DNA from: Harmothoe impar
Lineage: Eukaryota > Annelida > Polychaeta > Phyllodocida > Polynoidae
Length of the DNA stretch: 64,000 nucleotides
Direction: 5' to 3'
NCBI GenBank assembly: GCA_947462335.1
Contig: OX381704.1
Location: forward strand, 45,078,942 to 45,142,941
Within the stretch, counting starts at the first letter, position 1, and each line of letters begins with the position of its first letter. The notes below the pieces were generated by a model. It had not been told where the DNA came from, ran no database searches, and saw only the letters and a list, made by a program, of their open reading frames with translations. The position numbers and the translations under genes were made by a program. This document shows positions 1-10,257 of this stretch, one piece after another.

Positions 1-2220
1 TCCCAAGTTCTGATTGTAATGAGGACATTCACAATTCTTGGGAATATCTCGTGCCTTTCTTGTGTCATTGTGACCTACCCGGATTCTACCCAGTTGCGAA
101 CGTTCAATTCCCAAGTTCTGTTTGATATATTTATAAATAACGTGGAATTCCACAGAATATGACACAGTCAAAAGATGTTCACATATTCTCGTGCCAGATA
201 CGTGCACAATTCTCGCAGGGATCCCGAGTTGTGACTCAGGAATCGCACGAGTTCTGCCCAAGATCTTGTTTGCAGGGAATATACGTTTGAGGCTTATATG
301 ACTGCATGTATTGGGTTACTCTTTCAACATTACTCATTCAGCAGTTATTAATGACAGGCAGTGTTTTGTATAATGGAGCTTAGTAGTGCTGGTTGGCTGG
401 GAGATACATAATTGGGATGCCGGGGTCAGTTAATCAAGACCTGCCACCAGGGCGCCTGGCTTCACTTTTCAGCCTTATATATTTCAAAGCGTCGGTTTTG
501 AAAGCATCTTTCTCTGCAGTTTGCCTGCAGCTAGCTCTACAGCTCGGTACAATGGACATTTTCTGTAACTCAGCTTCACATCTGGCTGAAATAGGAGCTC
601 TAGTGTATTAGCAGACCTATTTAACCGACCATTAGTTACATTCGGCTTAATGACAAGACCAACATTTTCAGCACTCAAAACCTCTGAATATAGGTAGCTG
701 TGTACCAACATCATTAGTTGGATGTAGAACCTTACGTCATTGTAATCTATCTTACAATCCTTATGAAGACCCGCGACCGGTTGTTTCATGTTGGTTTTTA
801 GACAGGTCCTAAGGCCCCGATTTTGGACACGCTGGAGCTTTTGTTGTAGGTTAGTGGTTAGGCCGTTTTAATGATTTAGGTGTTGTTGACTCATGGCTAC
901 CAACCATATATAGGTCATTTTGTGCCGGTTCAGCGAGTTTCAAGACGTTTTTGTGGTATGTTAAAACTAGTGTTTAGGTCAAACATTGACCTATACCAAT
1001 TATTCAAGTATTCCAGGGGGAAGACAATCAAAAGAAGAGTCGTGACTCTCTTTGGACAGAATACGTAATAGATTGAAACTGCAGGCGCGGATTCAGGGGG
1101 CGGGGGGCAGACCCGGGTTATGCCTCCCTATTTTTCTTTATACCACAGCGGGCACGGAGAACAAAGCATTTCACACCTCTTGTATACTGCATGAAGCTAG
1201 TGGTATAAAGTAGTTGTCTAGTTGTAGTTAGGCCTTGTACCAATCTGTAGGGCTATTCAGTGAAGGGAGCCTATAACAGTGTATAAGGCTCCTTCATTGT
1301 ATTTCTTAAGGGGGGGGCCTTTTTTTTTAGGGGTATTCCTAAAAATGTCGCGAATTTAGTACGTTGAAATGTCGCGAATTTTGGTAACAGCCTGTGTTAT
1401 ATTTTACCAAATTATGTCAATATTTTCAAAATTTTCTAAAATTTTCCTCAAACTCCCAGCAAATTTCTCACTGCATCACTTTTGACACTCAGAATAGCCC
1501 ACCGTTTTGTCAGTCTTCAAAAAAGTGCCGGCCTCATGTAAGCACTGAGGGTATGGGAGCTTCCAATTTATAAGCTGAGGTTTGACTATTATCACTCACT
1601 AGCGAGTATCATGAGACGTTTACACTAAAACACCTTACGAATGGATGTATTTGTTGCAAGGTAGTAAATTGTAGGTAAAAAAGTGCCCAGGATTAAATGC
1701 ATACAATTAGTAGACACCAACATCGTTTTTGTAATAAAGTTGAAAATGATCCAGGGTGAGGGGGGGGCGCTTTTTTTTCAACCTATTCCGAGGGGGGGGC
1801 CTTTTTTTTTCAACCTATTCCGAGGGGGGGGCCAATTATTTTTGACGTATTCGATTTGCCAAACGCTCACCCCCCCCTGCCATAAATAATGAACACTCCC
1901 TTAGTGACGGCATAATGCAGCAACCTACGCTGCATGGTTTCATCCACCATACAGCTCGCATCATGGCAACCATGCATGAATTCATGTATCATACTGACCA
2001 CTTGATAGACCTCATGTAAAATTGATTTGGTGTTGATACCAAATTGACTATGGTGGTAAATGATATAATGAGTCAGAAAATTAGTCCCGGAAGGCCATGT
2101 TGTACAGTATGAAGGCTAAATTAAAAAGAAATCGAGAAAATCAAACCAATAGCTCATGATATATACTGTAGCTTGATAGAGAGTGTCAAATGGACTGGTC
2201 GGTGTTGGGTGAGACAGTAT
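1..2220. other. Intergenic stretch, no supported gene
   Basis: No reading frame here has convincing coding character; the longest (484-789, minus) shows no family motif. The stretch holds several G-rich runs. A short direct repeat of a G8-C2-T8 block followed by a CAACCTATTCCGAG core occurs about 2.5 times at 1758-1835, with a related G-run/T-run block at 1310-1330. Confidence 0.6.
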
Positions 2221-2475
2221 AGCTAGGATGCCACTACCCGATTTATAGGGTTATTCTCACGAACCGATTGTATAGGTCTTTGCAGTCTGATCAGGTCAAA
2301 ACAAAAACATATTTCCTATCTGTTATTGTGCATAAATTGGCCGATTAGAGCCCTGTGAATGGGAGAGCATCAGATAAATGGAAATCAACCTTATTTGATA
2401 TGAGATTTGAAGCCCATATCAGCTGGAGATGCAAAATTGGGGCTTAAATCGGGACCTAAATCGTGCTGTATAGCC
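2221..2475. repeat. Left half of a dispersed MITE-like repeat, split by the Ngaro insertion
   Basis: This segment matches the left part of an uninterrupted copy at 23669-24145. Its outer end (AGCTAGGATGCCACTACCC) is an imperfect inverted match to the outer end of the right half at 14902-15059. It stops exactly where the Ngaro B2 repeat starts. The inverted ends point to a non-autonomous DNA transposon; the superfamily is not clear. Confidence 0.75.
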
Positions 2476-2694
2476 CACTGGCGTCTAACCCCCCCATGGC
2501 GAAATGAGGATAATGGGAGGCAGGCTGGAGTAATATTATTTATTAAGAGTAATAAATTAAGACATAAAATATATGATATTAAAAGTATACACATGAGTAG
2601 TAGTTATGTGGTATACAATGATGATAATAAATTACGGTATAAGAAGTGATTTATGTATTATGAACATAATTGGTTTATGAGGTGAATAATACCG
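2476..2694 (-). repeat. Ngaro split direct repeat B2
   Basis: This 219-bp segment is nearly identical to B1 at 2942-3160; both begin CACTGGCGTCTAACC and end GAATAATACCG. On the minus strand it is the 3' end of the element and abuts the interrupted host repeat. Confidence 0.9.
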
Positions 2695-2752
2695 GTTATA
2701 CGAAGTAATGAATATATGAATACAACTATTGAATATTGGTGTGGGTGGGTGG

Positions 2753-2941
2753 GTAAAGTTGTGAAGGTGTGGAGGTGTAGGGTGATAAGTTGAGAGTGAG
2801 GGAGAGGAGAGGGCAGTGAGGGCCGAGGTAGTGGGTTGGTGTACCGGGCATACGGTAGGTGGGGTATGAGTGGTGAGGAGGGCGCCACCTGGGGTAACGC
2901 CAGTGACCCCCCCTGCGTGCCTTTCGCGCGCTGGAGGACAC
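2753..2941 (-). repeat. Ngaro split direct repeat A2
   Basis: This segment is nearly identical to A1 at 14711-14901, including the shared blocks GTAAAGTTGTGAAGGTGTGG and GCGCGCTGGAGGACAC. It sits directly between B2 and B1, as expected for the internal complementary region of Ngaro elements. Confidence 0.9.
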
Positions 2942-3160
2942 CACTGGCGTCTAACCCCCCCATGGCGAAATGAGGATAATGGGAGGCAGGCTGGAGTAAT
3001 ATTATTTATTAAGAGTAATAAATTACGACATAAAATATATGATATTAAAAGTATACACATGAGTAGTAGTTATGTGGTATACAATGATGATAATAAATTA
3101 CGGTATAAGAAGTGATTTATGTATTATGAACATAATTGATTTATGAGGTGAATAATACCG
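2942..3160 (-). repeat. Ngaro split direct repeat B1
   Basis: This is the upstream copy (in minus-strand sense) of the 219-bp B repeat. It directly follows A2 and lies just downstream of the recombinase ORF. It differs from B2 by only a few substitutions, so the insertion is not very old. Confidence 0.9.
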
Positions 3161-3238
3161 CCAAGCCTGCAAAATGTATAATGGGAGTGGTTGGGTGGGA
3201 AGTATGAAATTATTAAATGATTAATTAGAGTCTTATGT

Positions 3239-4170
3239 TCAATTTGAGGCGAGTGATTTCACTAGCGCTGCATTGAGTCTGTTGTTGGCTGCTGGCCTGA
3301 TATATGTGCGGTGTGCATTAGAGCGCCAGCCGCCATACTTCTGTATCTGAGTGTCTGGGATGCCTGCATTGTGGGCTTCTGTGGCCGCTGAGACCCTTAG
3401 CCCGTGCAGGACGTACATGTCTGTTCTTTCCATACTTTCCTGACCTGTGTGACCGGTACGGGTTCCCTGTCTTCCGGGAACATGAACAGGGGGTCTGTTG
3501 GGGCGCGTGTGGGTGTGTCCATGCAGACTTGTCTTACTGCTGTCACCACACACAGGGGGCGCTCCTGCGCAGGCAGTAGGGTTAGAGTCTTTTTCTGACC
3601 CACTTTCTGCATGTTCTTCCCCGCCTTGATTGTCACTACTAGGTTTAGGCCCTGGAACACCACATCTCCTCTTGTGAGGTGGCGTATAGACCTGAAGGCT
3701 TTTACTGACGGGGGAGTTACTTCTGTCGGGCGCAGAGCTGCGTAGAATTGAAGAAGTAGGGCAGCTCTGACGACATTGTTTGTAGGTGTGTCCTGGAGTC
3801 CCAATACAACCTGCCTTAGCACCTGCATGGGAACTGGCAGTTTGATCTTGGGCACATAACTTTTGTCTCTCTCCAGGGCCTCCATGGCTCGGTGCACTGC
3901 TGGATGGCCCAGCTCCATGGTGGGATTGCCCGTCAACCTTACAAACACTCTTGCATGAGAGATGTAGTTTGCCAGTGTGGACGGGGCGCTGACGTGTGTC
4001 GCCATGTACTCTATGAACATGCACACGCTGCTGTGGTGAATGAGCTCTGGGGGGGTCCCCAGGACCCTGGAGAACGCGATGAATGTCCCTGCTGCGGCTG
4101 CATGTGCCCTGTTTGTGGCTGGAGCCCGTGCCTGGTGCTGACGCTGAGTGGCACATTGCTGCAGCCACAC
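3239..4170 (-). pseudogene. Ngaro tyrosine recombinase, frameshifted
   Basis: Two overlapping minus-strand frames together cover a tyrosine recombinase. The first (4170 to 3397) carries a SAM-like N-terminal part (MATHVSAPSTLANYI) and the first catalytic arginine in AALRPTEV. The last 75 residues, in another frame ending at 3239, hold the HxxR box (LHGLRVSAATEA), the KYGGW turn and the catalytic tyrosine in AHRTYIRP. The frame changes around 3410-3450, so no intact enzyme can be made. An intact version would integrate the circular cDNA without a target duplication. Confidence 0.88.
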
Positions 4171-4208
4171 CAGCGCCGGATCTGCAAATGATGCGGGGTT
4201 TAATTACA

Positions 4209-5698
4209 TCAAACACAACAGGGATGGCCGGGATGAGGGCGAGGCTGTTGCTGCTGCATATGTCTGCTACTGCCTGTAGGGGGGACTGGGCCTTTCTCCA
4301 CTGCCTCGGGTAGGCCTAGCTCTTCTAGTAGGGCCTTAGCTGCCTGGTAGTCCTCGAATGCCTGGGCCCTGGAGGGAGACAAGAGGACCAGATCGTCAAG
4401 ATACATATGGCAGTGTATTCCCTTTTGTCTAAGTATGCACACAATGGCTTCTGCTACCCTCTGCATGCTACAACTTGAACTACGCCCCCCAAATGGCATT
4501 GTTATATCACAGAAGAATTTCCCGACCCATTCCATGCCCAGGAGGGGCCAGTCAATTGGGTCAGAGAGAAAATTCTTGTAAGCACGGGAGACGTCTGTGG
4601 TACTTATGAATGTGCCGGGGCCCATGTCTAGGAGGTCATTAACAAGTGTATCTATTGATGGGAGGGCATGGTCCCTGGCTTCGCCAAGAACTGTGTTTTT
4701 CATAATGTAGCTGTTTATGGAAGTGGGTTTGGGGAATGTCATGTCTATTATGACTCTTCTGTCTGCTGACTCCCTCTTCTCCCTGGACATCAGGGGGGAC
4801 ACATGTGTCCACTGCTTGAAGGGTGGGGAGTCGTATGGGCCTAGGATACCTCCATAGCCCATCTCTTTCTTAATGAAACTGTCTATAGCGTCTGGGTACT
4901 GTGTGGCACTCTTGTGGTTGGGGACCCCGGTTGTATCTGATACGGGCCCCATATAGCCCATGGGGAACCCGAACCTGATGAAATCTAATAGCTGCCTGTG
5001 GTCATCTGTATGGGACAAGTACTTTTTCCAAGCTGCAAGATTCAGCTTAGTGGGGAGCTCGATACGCGCCTCACATGCATTGGGGAGGCCCATGGCTTTG
5101 ACTGCCGAATATATATTTACATACTCTAAGTGACTGTCAGTTTGAATGAAATCCGGCCATGAGTCAATGCGATGTTGTTTGAATGCATGCGCTGACATAT
5201 TAATTCCAGAATTGAAATTGTCGGTTTCACAAGCCTTTCTAATGGCGGGGAAGTCCATGTCTTTACCTGAGGCGATGTTTTCAGGCAGTGGTGGGGTGTT
5301 TGACGCCCATTGATCGATTCTGAACGAAGCCGGGCTCTGGGCGAGGGGGCACGGCGGAGACTGGCGTGTGAACGCGGCCTCCACATGTTCTGAACGATGT
5401 ACGGCTGGCGGCCTGCGTCTCCATGGGGCTTCTGCAACAATTGGCGTATCATTAGCGTGAAATTCATGTAAAACAACGCCTAAATCACTGCGTGAGCACG
5501 AGCCCGCCTTGTTTACATGCGGGCCGCCATCTTGAGTCTCGCCTAGCGCGAGGGGTTGGGTGAGAAATGGCGCCTTCTCGCCGCCCGCGAGAACCGCGGG
5601 CGAGCTGACATCATAGTGGGCGTGGCTTGTTTACATTACGGCCACGTGTTCCCGCACATGTGTCAATGTTATTGTTATTTACGGCATAATTTGTGACT
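4209..5698 (-). pseudogene. Ngaro reverse transcriptase, RNase H lost
   Basis: A minus-strand open frame has clear RT motifs in order: RRVIIDMTFPKP, STTDVSRAYKNF (motif A aspartate), MPFGGRSSSCSMQR (motif B) and MYLDDLVLLSPS (motif C, YLDD). The initiator is not clear; the frame stays open upstream of the GTG at 5384 to the edge of the inserted Polinton-like element, so its 5' end was probably separated by that insertion. About 30 residues after YLDD the frame runs into unrelated sequence and stops at 4209, next to the recombinase. The usual RNase H domain is missing, which points to an internal deletion. Confidence 0.88.
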
Positions 5699-5704
5699 GA
5701 CCTG
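5699..5704. repeat. 6-bp target site duplication GACCTG (left)
   Basis: GACCTG lies immediately before the left terminal inverted repeat and again immediately after the right one (13089-13094). Six-base duplications are diagnostic of Polinton/Maverick integration. Confidence 0.88.
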
Positions 5705-6132
5705 AGTAGTATAGTATGTATCGGAACGGGACTATGGTTAACTACTGTTTATTACTCAATCGACCTGCAGCCAATCAGAGGCCTCCATTTGGTCACGTGA
5801 CCGGAAGTGACCTACTTAGGGGATTAGTGGTGACGTCACGTGACCTAGTTAGCCAATCAGAGGCCGCCATTTGGTCACGTGACCGGAAGTGACGTCATAT
5901 GACCTACTTATGGACCGGAAGTGATGTCATATGACCTACTTAGGGGACCGGAAGTGACGTCATATGACCTAATTTAGGATCACGTGACCGGAAGTGACCT
6001 GATGAGTCACGTGACCGGAAGTGACGTCACATGACCTAATGGCCAACCGGAAGTGAGTGACCTCATTGAGGATCACGTGACCGGAAGTGACCTGATTGAT
6101 CACGTGACCGGAAGAAGAAGAAGAAGAAGAAG

Positions 6133-6161
<29 letters not shown>
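5705..6161 (+). repeat. Left terminal inverted repeat of the Polinton-like element
   Basis: It matches the right repeat (12676-13088) in reverse complement over about 0.4 kb with few differences. It is longer because of an expanded AAG tract (about 6112-6161) and an extra block near 6060-6090. It is built from repeated blocks with the cores CCGGAAGT, TGACGTCA and TCACGTGA. A TGGTCACGTGACCGGAAGTG unit occurs several times. Confidence 0.9.
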
Positions 6162-6163
<2 letters not shown>

Positions 6164-6830
6164 GACGTCACGCGACTTAATGAAGAGATGAGCGTCTTTA
6201 AGGGGTCACGCGCTTTAAAATGTGATATTTTTTTTTTTTTTGGAGGAGGAGGAGGAGGAGGATAAGGAGAGGAGGAGGAGGAGGAGGAGGAGGAGAAGGA
6301 GAGGAGGAGGAGAAGGAGGAGGAGGCGAGTCTCTTATTTTTTTCGGTAAACTAATAAAAAACACTACGATATAAGTTTTTTTTTCATTTTTATTGTTTTA
6401 CGAGCGACTGGAAGTGACTTATTGAACTAGGTAGAAGAGTGTATAAGGGGGGAGGGGAGGGGAGGGGAGGGGAGGGGAGGGGAGGGGAGGGGAGGGGGGA
6501 GGGGGGCCCCTTTTAGGATGCATGAGGCGGGTGGGAGGGGAGGGGGGGAGGGGGGAGGGGGGCACTCTAGGGGGGTGGGGGGGCACTCTAAGGGGCGTTT
6601 GTCTCTTTTAAGAAAAAAAGAAAAGAAAAGATTTCAATCGAGAGACACGCTTCTTCCTCTCGAGAGGAAGAAGCGTGTCTCTTCATTTTTTTTTGTTTAT
6701 CACGTGCTTCGATGAGGGGATCAGCTGCGACTGGAGGAAGTGACACTTTAAGAGGACACGCGTCTTAATTGTTATAATATTTTTTTTTACTTACTAATAA
6801 AGAAGACGTATGAAAATAAAACACAACAAT
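6162..6830. repeat. Low-complexity inner flank with G-rich arrays and a 40-bp palindrome
   Basis: There is no gene here. The stretch holds a GGA/GGAGGA array (6241-6330), a GGGGA array (about 6446-6600) and a perfect 40-bp palindrome (6642-6681) with half-site GAGACACGCTTCTTCCTCTC. A segment around 6786-6830 is shared, inverted, with 12545-12592 and carries polyadenylation-like AATAAA on its gene-facing strand. Confidence 0.7.
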
Positions 6831-7508
6831 TCACATGTCCGTCGTTCTCGTTGTTTCTTGCTTGATAAAGTCAAGTAATATCGTGATGCCGAGGTCAAAC
6901 TTTCCCATGTCCTCAGTCAACACTCGAAGGAGTTCAAAAGGCGTACCGCCGGCACCGTCAGCTTCATCTTGCCACATTTTCAACACTCGGAAGGCCCACT
7001 CAGCGGGACTTCCTCCGTATTCGCATTCTTCAGCGATCTTATCTAACCTCTCAGGCGACAATTTTAAATGGTCCCCCACCTCTTTCCACCTGCTACCTAG
7101 ATGTCTGCCGAGGGTGCCCAAGTGCTTATGCATCGCGCGCGAGTCGGGGTTTTCGAAATCCAACCCCTGTCTGTGGAGAAGGGACATCCACTGAGCCAAC
7201 AGTTCCACGCGTCTAATGCGGGTGAAGACGCGACCGAGCTCTCCCCATCTATGACGATGCGGGGTTTCACCCCACCAGACTCGGAACATCGCCGTACACA
7301 GCTCCTCCGGTGTCTTGACACTGCGCTCTACTAGAGCATCCATACGGGCGGCGGTAACTTTTAAGCTACTGCCCAACTCTCTCCAAGATCCGCTCAACTC
7401 TTTACCTAGTTGACGAAGCAAGGCGTCGCTATATGCTAAGCGCCGCTGTCCTACCTCTCTGTTCTCCCCATCGGTCTGCCTCGCGCGTCTCACATCGTCA
7501 AGCAGCAT
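6831..7508 (-). CDS. Tandem Death-domain protein carried by the Polinton-like element
   Basis: This 225-residue frame encodes two Death-fold repeats and little else. The first spans about residues 29-105 (LGKELSGSWRELGSSL, then a tryptophan-bearing helix). The second spans about 126-215 (LGRHLGSRWKEVGDHL...ERLDKIAEEC, then AFRVLKMWQDEA). The spacing of leucines, the W of helix 2 and the late-helix W fit the Death-domain consensus. Death domains join adaptor proteins in apoptosis and NF-kB/Toll signalling, so a host-interaction role is likely, but this is inferred. The ATG at 7508 immediately follows an in-frame TAA that ends a 20-codon leader frame. No enzymatic domain, signal peptide or membrane segment is visible. 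It could be a captured host gene or a long-resident viral one. Confidence 0.8.
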   Translation of the reverse strand: MLLDDVRRARQTDGENREVGQRRLAYSDALLRQLGKELSGSWRELGSSLKVTAARMDALVERSVKTPEELCTAMFRVWWGETPHRHRWGELGRVFTRIRRVELLAQWMSLLHRQGLDFENPDSRAMHKHLGTLGRHLGSRWKEVGDHLKLSPERLDKIAEECEYGGSPAEWAFRVLKMWQDEADGAGGTPFELLRVLTEDMGKFDLGITILLDFIKQETTRTTDM

Positions 7509-7571
7509 TTACTTTTTTTCAGGTGGACAAGGCGGTGAAGGCGAGCTTGAAAGTGGAATAGCTTGAGCCAT
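7509..7571 (-). other. In-frame upstream leader ORF abutting the Death-domain gene
   Basis: On the minus strand an ATG at 7571 opens a 20-codon proline/serine-rich frame. It ends in TAA (7509-7511), which directly touches the ATG of the Death-domain frame, in the same phase. It may be a regulatory upstream ORF, a site of stop readthrough, or the true N-terminus broken by a recent nonsense change. Sequence alone does not decide between these. Confidence 0.55.
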
Positions 7572-7584
7572 CTCGTCTCGTCTT

Positions 7585-7616
<32 letters not shown>

Positions 7617-8560
7617 TGGTAGTAGACGTTACTGTGGTCAGAGGCGATATGGTTTTTTTCCAACAGAAATCAGAGCTTTTATACAGAGGGAGTTTAATCC
7701 TATTTCCAACAGCACTCCAGCTGTCTAGCGACCTGTCCGCATGACGCTTTTTCAGCCGCTCCGCTCCTTAAGAGCTTAGATGACGAGGGGTATGTCATTG
7801 CTATCCGTGGAGACCAGCTGAAAACGTTTTTTTTTCCTCATCCATAGCCTTACCTCCTACCCCCTACCTGAGGACGTCTCCCTCCCTCTGACATTCATTG
7901 TAACAAACGTCAGAGGTCAGGTGAAAATCGGATTTTTTCATGCACAGCCTTAGTCAGCTGTCACCCCTCCCTATTGAACTAGCCGGCCGCCGCCGGCCGG
8001 CCCGGTCTACTCACCACGGCAGGAGGCGGTGATTTTTTTTTGTCTTACACTTAAGTCGCTCACCACATGCACACGCCTCTACTCACAGACAGACACGTTC
8101 GTCTTAGGGGGTCCTGCTTCACGCCACACGCCTCCTGTAGTTTTTTTGTATACACGCTCTAAGCTCATCACCGTTAATCCTTTATACAGCTAACGCGCGT
8201 TGAATTGCTGAACAGGGTGGTAAGTAGCTTAGCTCATGACAGTGGATCCCTCAAAAAAGAGGGGAAAGGGATCCAGCTGAAAACGTCATACCTTATGTCT
8301 TTTGTTTCTCTTTGTGAATGGCCGCCGGTCAGTCGGCGGCAGCAACCGCTTAATCCTTTATACAGCTAATGCGCGTTGAATTGCTGAACAGGGTGGTAAG
8401 TAGCTTAGCTCATGACAGTCGATCTCTCAAAAGGGGGGAAAGAGATCCAGCTGAAAACGTCATGCCTTATGTCTTTTGTTTCTCTTTGTGAATGGCCGCC
8501 GGCCAGCCGGCGGCAGCTGAACAGGGGCAGTAAGTAGCTTAGCTCTAGAAGCGAGAAGGC
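7572..8560. promoter_or_regulatory. Divergent control region with tandem repeats and hairpins
   Basis: This gene-free stretch separates the divergently transcribed Death-domain and PC4-like genes. It has a GGC/GGT trinucleotide tract (7586-7622). A tandem repeat of about 170 bp, roughly 2.1 copies, spans about 8170-8545. Each unit contains an inverted pair around GGATCC or GATCTC, a CAGCTGAAAACGTCAT block and a GCCGCCGG/CCGGCGGC hairpin. Earlier blocks near 7790-8010 share the CAGCTGAAAACGT and CGCCGGCC parts. Direct repeats with hairpins between divergent genes suggest a promoter or replication control region; this is inference. Confidence 0.55.
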
Positions 8561-8561
8561 G

Positions 8562-8569
8562 TATATAAG
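8562..8569 (+). promoter_or_regulatory. TATA box for the Ser/Ala-rich plus PC4-like gene
   Basis: TATATAAG lies about 60 bases upstream of the ATG at 8628, with a likely start site about 30 bases downstream at the TCACTCACTCATTC stretch. The ATG sits in a strong context (CACCACCATGA). Confidence 0.65.
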
Positions 8570-8627
8570 GGGCCTGGAAACCTCCATTCACTCACTCATT
8601 CTTTTGCTGCTCTCTACAGTCACCACC

Positions 8628-8798
8628 ATGAGCAAAAGACAACACCTAGCGCCGTCCAAGGATCTAAGCAAGTTCAAGAACAAGACTACGCGGAACAGCG
8701 CTCGTTTAGCGTCAGTGCCTCCTCTTGCTACTGAAAATGAGACTACCGCCGCAGCCGCTTGGTCTTATCACCCTCCTGCTGTAGCGAGCGCTCGCAGC

Positions 8799-8845
<47 letters not shown>

Positions 8846-10204
8846 TAGTACTACTGGTAGTAGTCGTCGTGCTAGCGACGTTGTTACACTCGCGACGGTA
8901 CACGTTGCTGCTAAGCGCGCTGCCGCTGCTGCTGCTGCTGCTGCTGGTGATCCTCGTGCTGCGGCTGCTGCTGCTGCTGCTGCACCTTCTACTGCTGCGC
9001 CTGCTACGGCTGCGCCTGCTGAGGCTGCTGCGCCTGCTACTGTTGCGTCTGCTGCTGCTGCTGCTGCTGCTTCTGCTGCACCTGCTGCTACCGCTACTAC
9101 TACTGACGACAACGCTCCTGGCACAGCGCAGTACTGGCAACCGGGTTTTTACCTCCCCACTACTGTTGATGATTTTGATGACCTGCCGCACGTTGCACAG
9201 CCCCTCTCCACCACTACATCGACCGACGCCCTCGACGCCGCTCGCGCTGAGAGTTACAGCTATTCGGACACTCAGCCCCTAAACCAAGAAGAAGAGGAGG
9301 AGGAGGAGCAGCAGCAACAGGGTGAGACAGAGAACGACACTGACGACGAGGCGTAAAAGAACCCGAAGGGAAAGGGGCGGACGGTACGTTTTTTCGGCTC
9401 CCCTCTTCCCCAGCTTTCGACCTCACTTCCACTGGTAGCGCGTCCGGTCCGTGGCGATTGCCCTCACCGCCACCTTACGAGGGCGGCGGCGCTTCATCTT
9501 CTACCGCTACACTCAGCACCGACGGCGTGTGGCTGCTCTGTTCCAACAACGAGGTCTCGGATACCACCAGCGCTGACGCTGCTCCTGTTATCGGTTCTGC
9601 TGCTGATTCAGCTCACGCTGATGGTGTTACTCTTCTTGCGGGTCTGAAACGTTCTAAGGTGAGTTCCAGAACAACAAGGCCTACTAAGAAGAGAAAAATA
9701 CAAGAAAAAGAACGAGATGGACGAGAAGAAGCAGAGAAAACCTTCTCCCGTCTTCTCGGGTTAGAGTTCTGCTTAGACGGGGCTTTGACGCTGGAGATCT
9801 GGGAGGACGTGGCTAGACTGTCTAGGAGGCCGCGCTACACAAAAGACGGCCGGGTGAAAGAGGCGTCTCTGACCAGAAGCAAGCGAGTGCACTTCACTGC
9901 CGACGCGCTGCGCGAGCTAATAGCACGCATCGCCGATATCCGCGCAGTGGTGCGCATACGCGACACAGCGGCCGCGCAAGGAAGACCTAATCACACCCCC
10001 TGGTTCGCAGTGCTGGATGAGGAGGGCGAAGTGTACGCAGCTGTGAGCTACTACAGCGGTAAGAACCTCGTCCACGTGCGCAAGTACGAAGGTCCTGACA
10101 AAAAACCCACACAGCAGGGGGTGACGCTGTCCGCCAGAGCGCTCAAAGAGTTGGATGACAAAACAGAGATTATTCTCAAATATCTCGGTATAGATTCGGA
10201 ATGA
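8628..10204 (+). CDS. Ser/Ala-rich protein with tandem PC4-like ssDNA-binding domains (two exons)
   Basis: Exon 1 (8628-9321) begins with a basic segment (MSKRQHLAPSKDLSKFKNK) and continues through long serine and alanine runs to an acidic Glu/Gln tract. The frame hits a stop at 9354. Exon 2 lies in another frame, open from 9344 to 10204, and contains no methionine codon, so it must be entered from upstream. A GTGAGA donor after 9321 and a CCTCTTCCCCAG acceptor ending at 9413 define a 92-bp phase-1 intron that joins the frames exactly, giving about 494 residues. The C-terminal part has two PC4-like modules; the clearer one has NLVHVRKY, then PTQQGVTLSARALKEL. PC4 proteins bind single-stranded DNA and act in transcription and replication. 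A Ser-rich/acidic N-terminus is also a PC4 trait. A replication or late-transcription role is inferred. Confidence 0.65.
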
Positions 10205-10257
10205 GAGACGCTCAACGCTCACGCGCGCACACACACAGCGTTTGACGTACGCTGTAT

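Noticed and set aside
484..789. 101-codon open frame on the minus strand
   Set aside because: No motif, no splice context and ordinary composition; a chance frame.
2632..3060. Proline-rich minus-strand frames in the Ngaro terminal repeats
   Set aside because: The same frames recur in each A and B repeat copy and lie in non-coding terminal repeats.
8712..9282. Long Leu- and Ser-rich frames overlapping the Ser/Ala-rich exon on both strands
   Set aside because: They are other-frame readings of the AGT and GCT trinucleotide runs.
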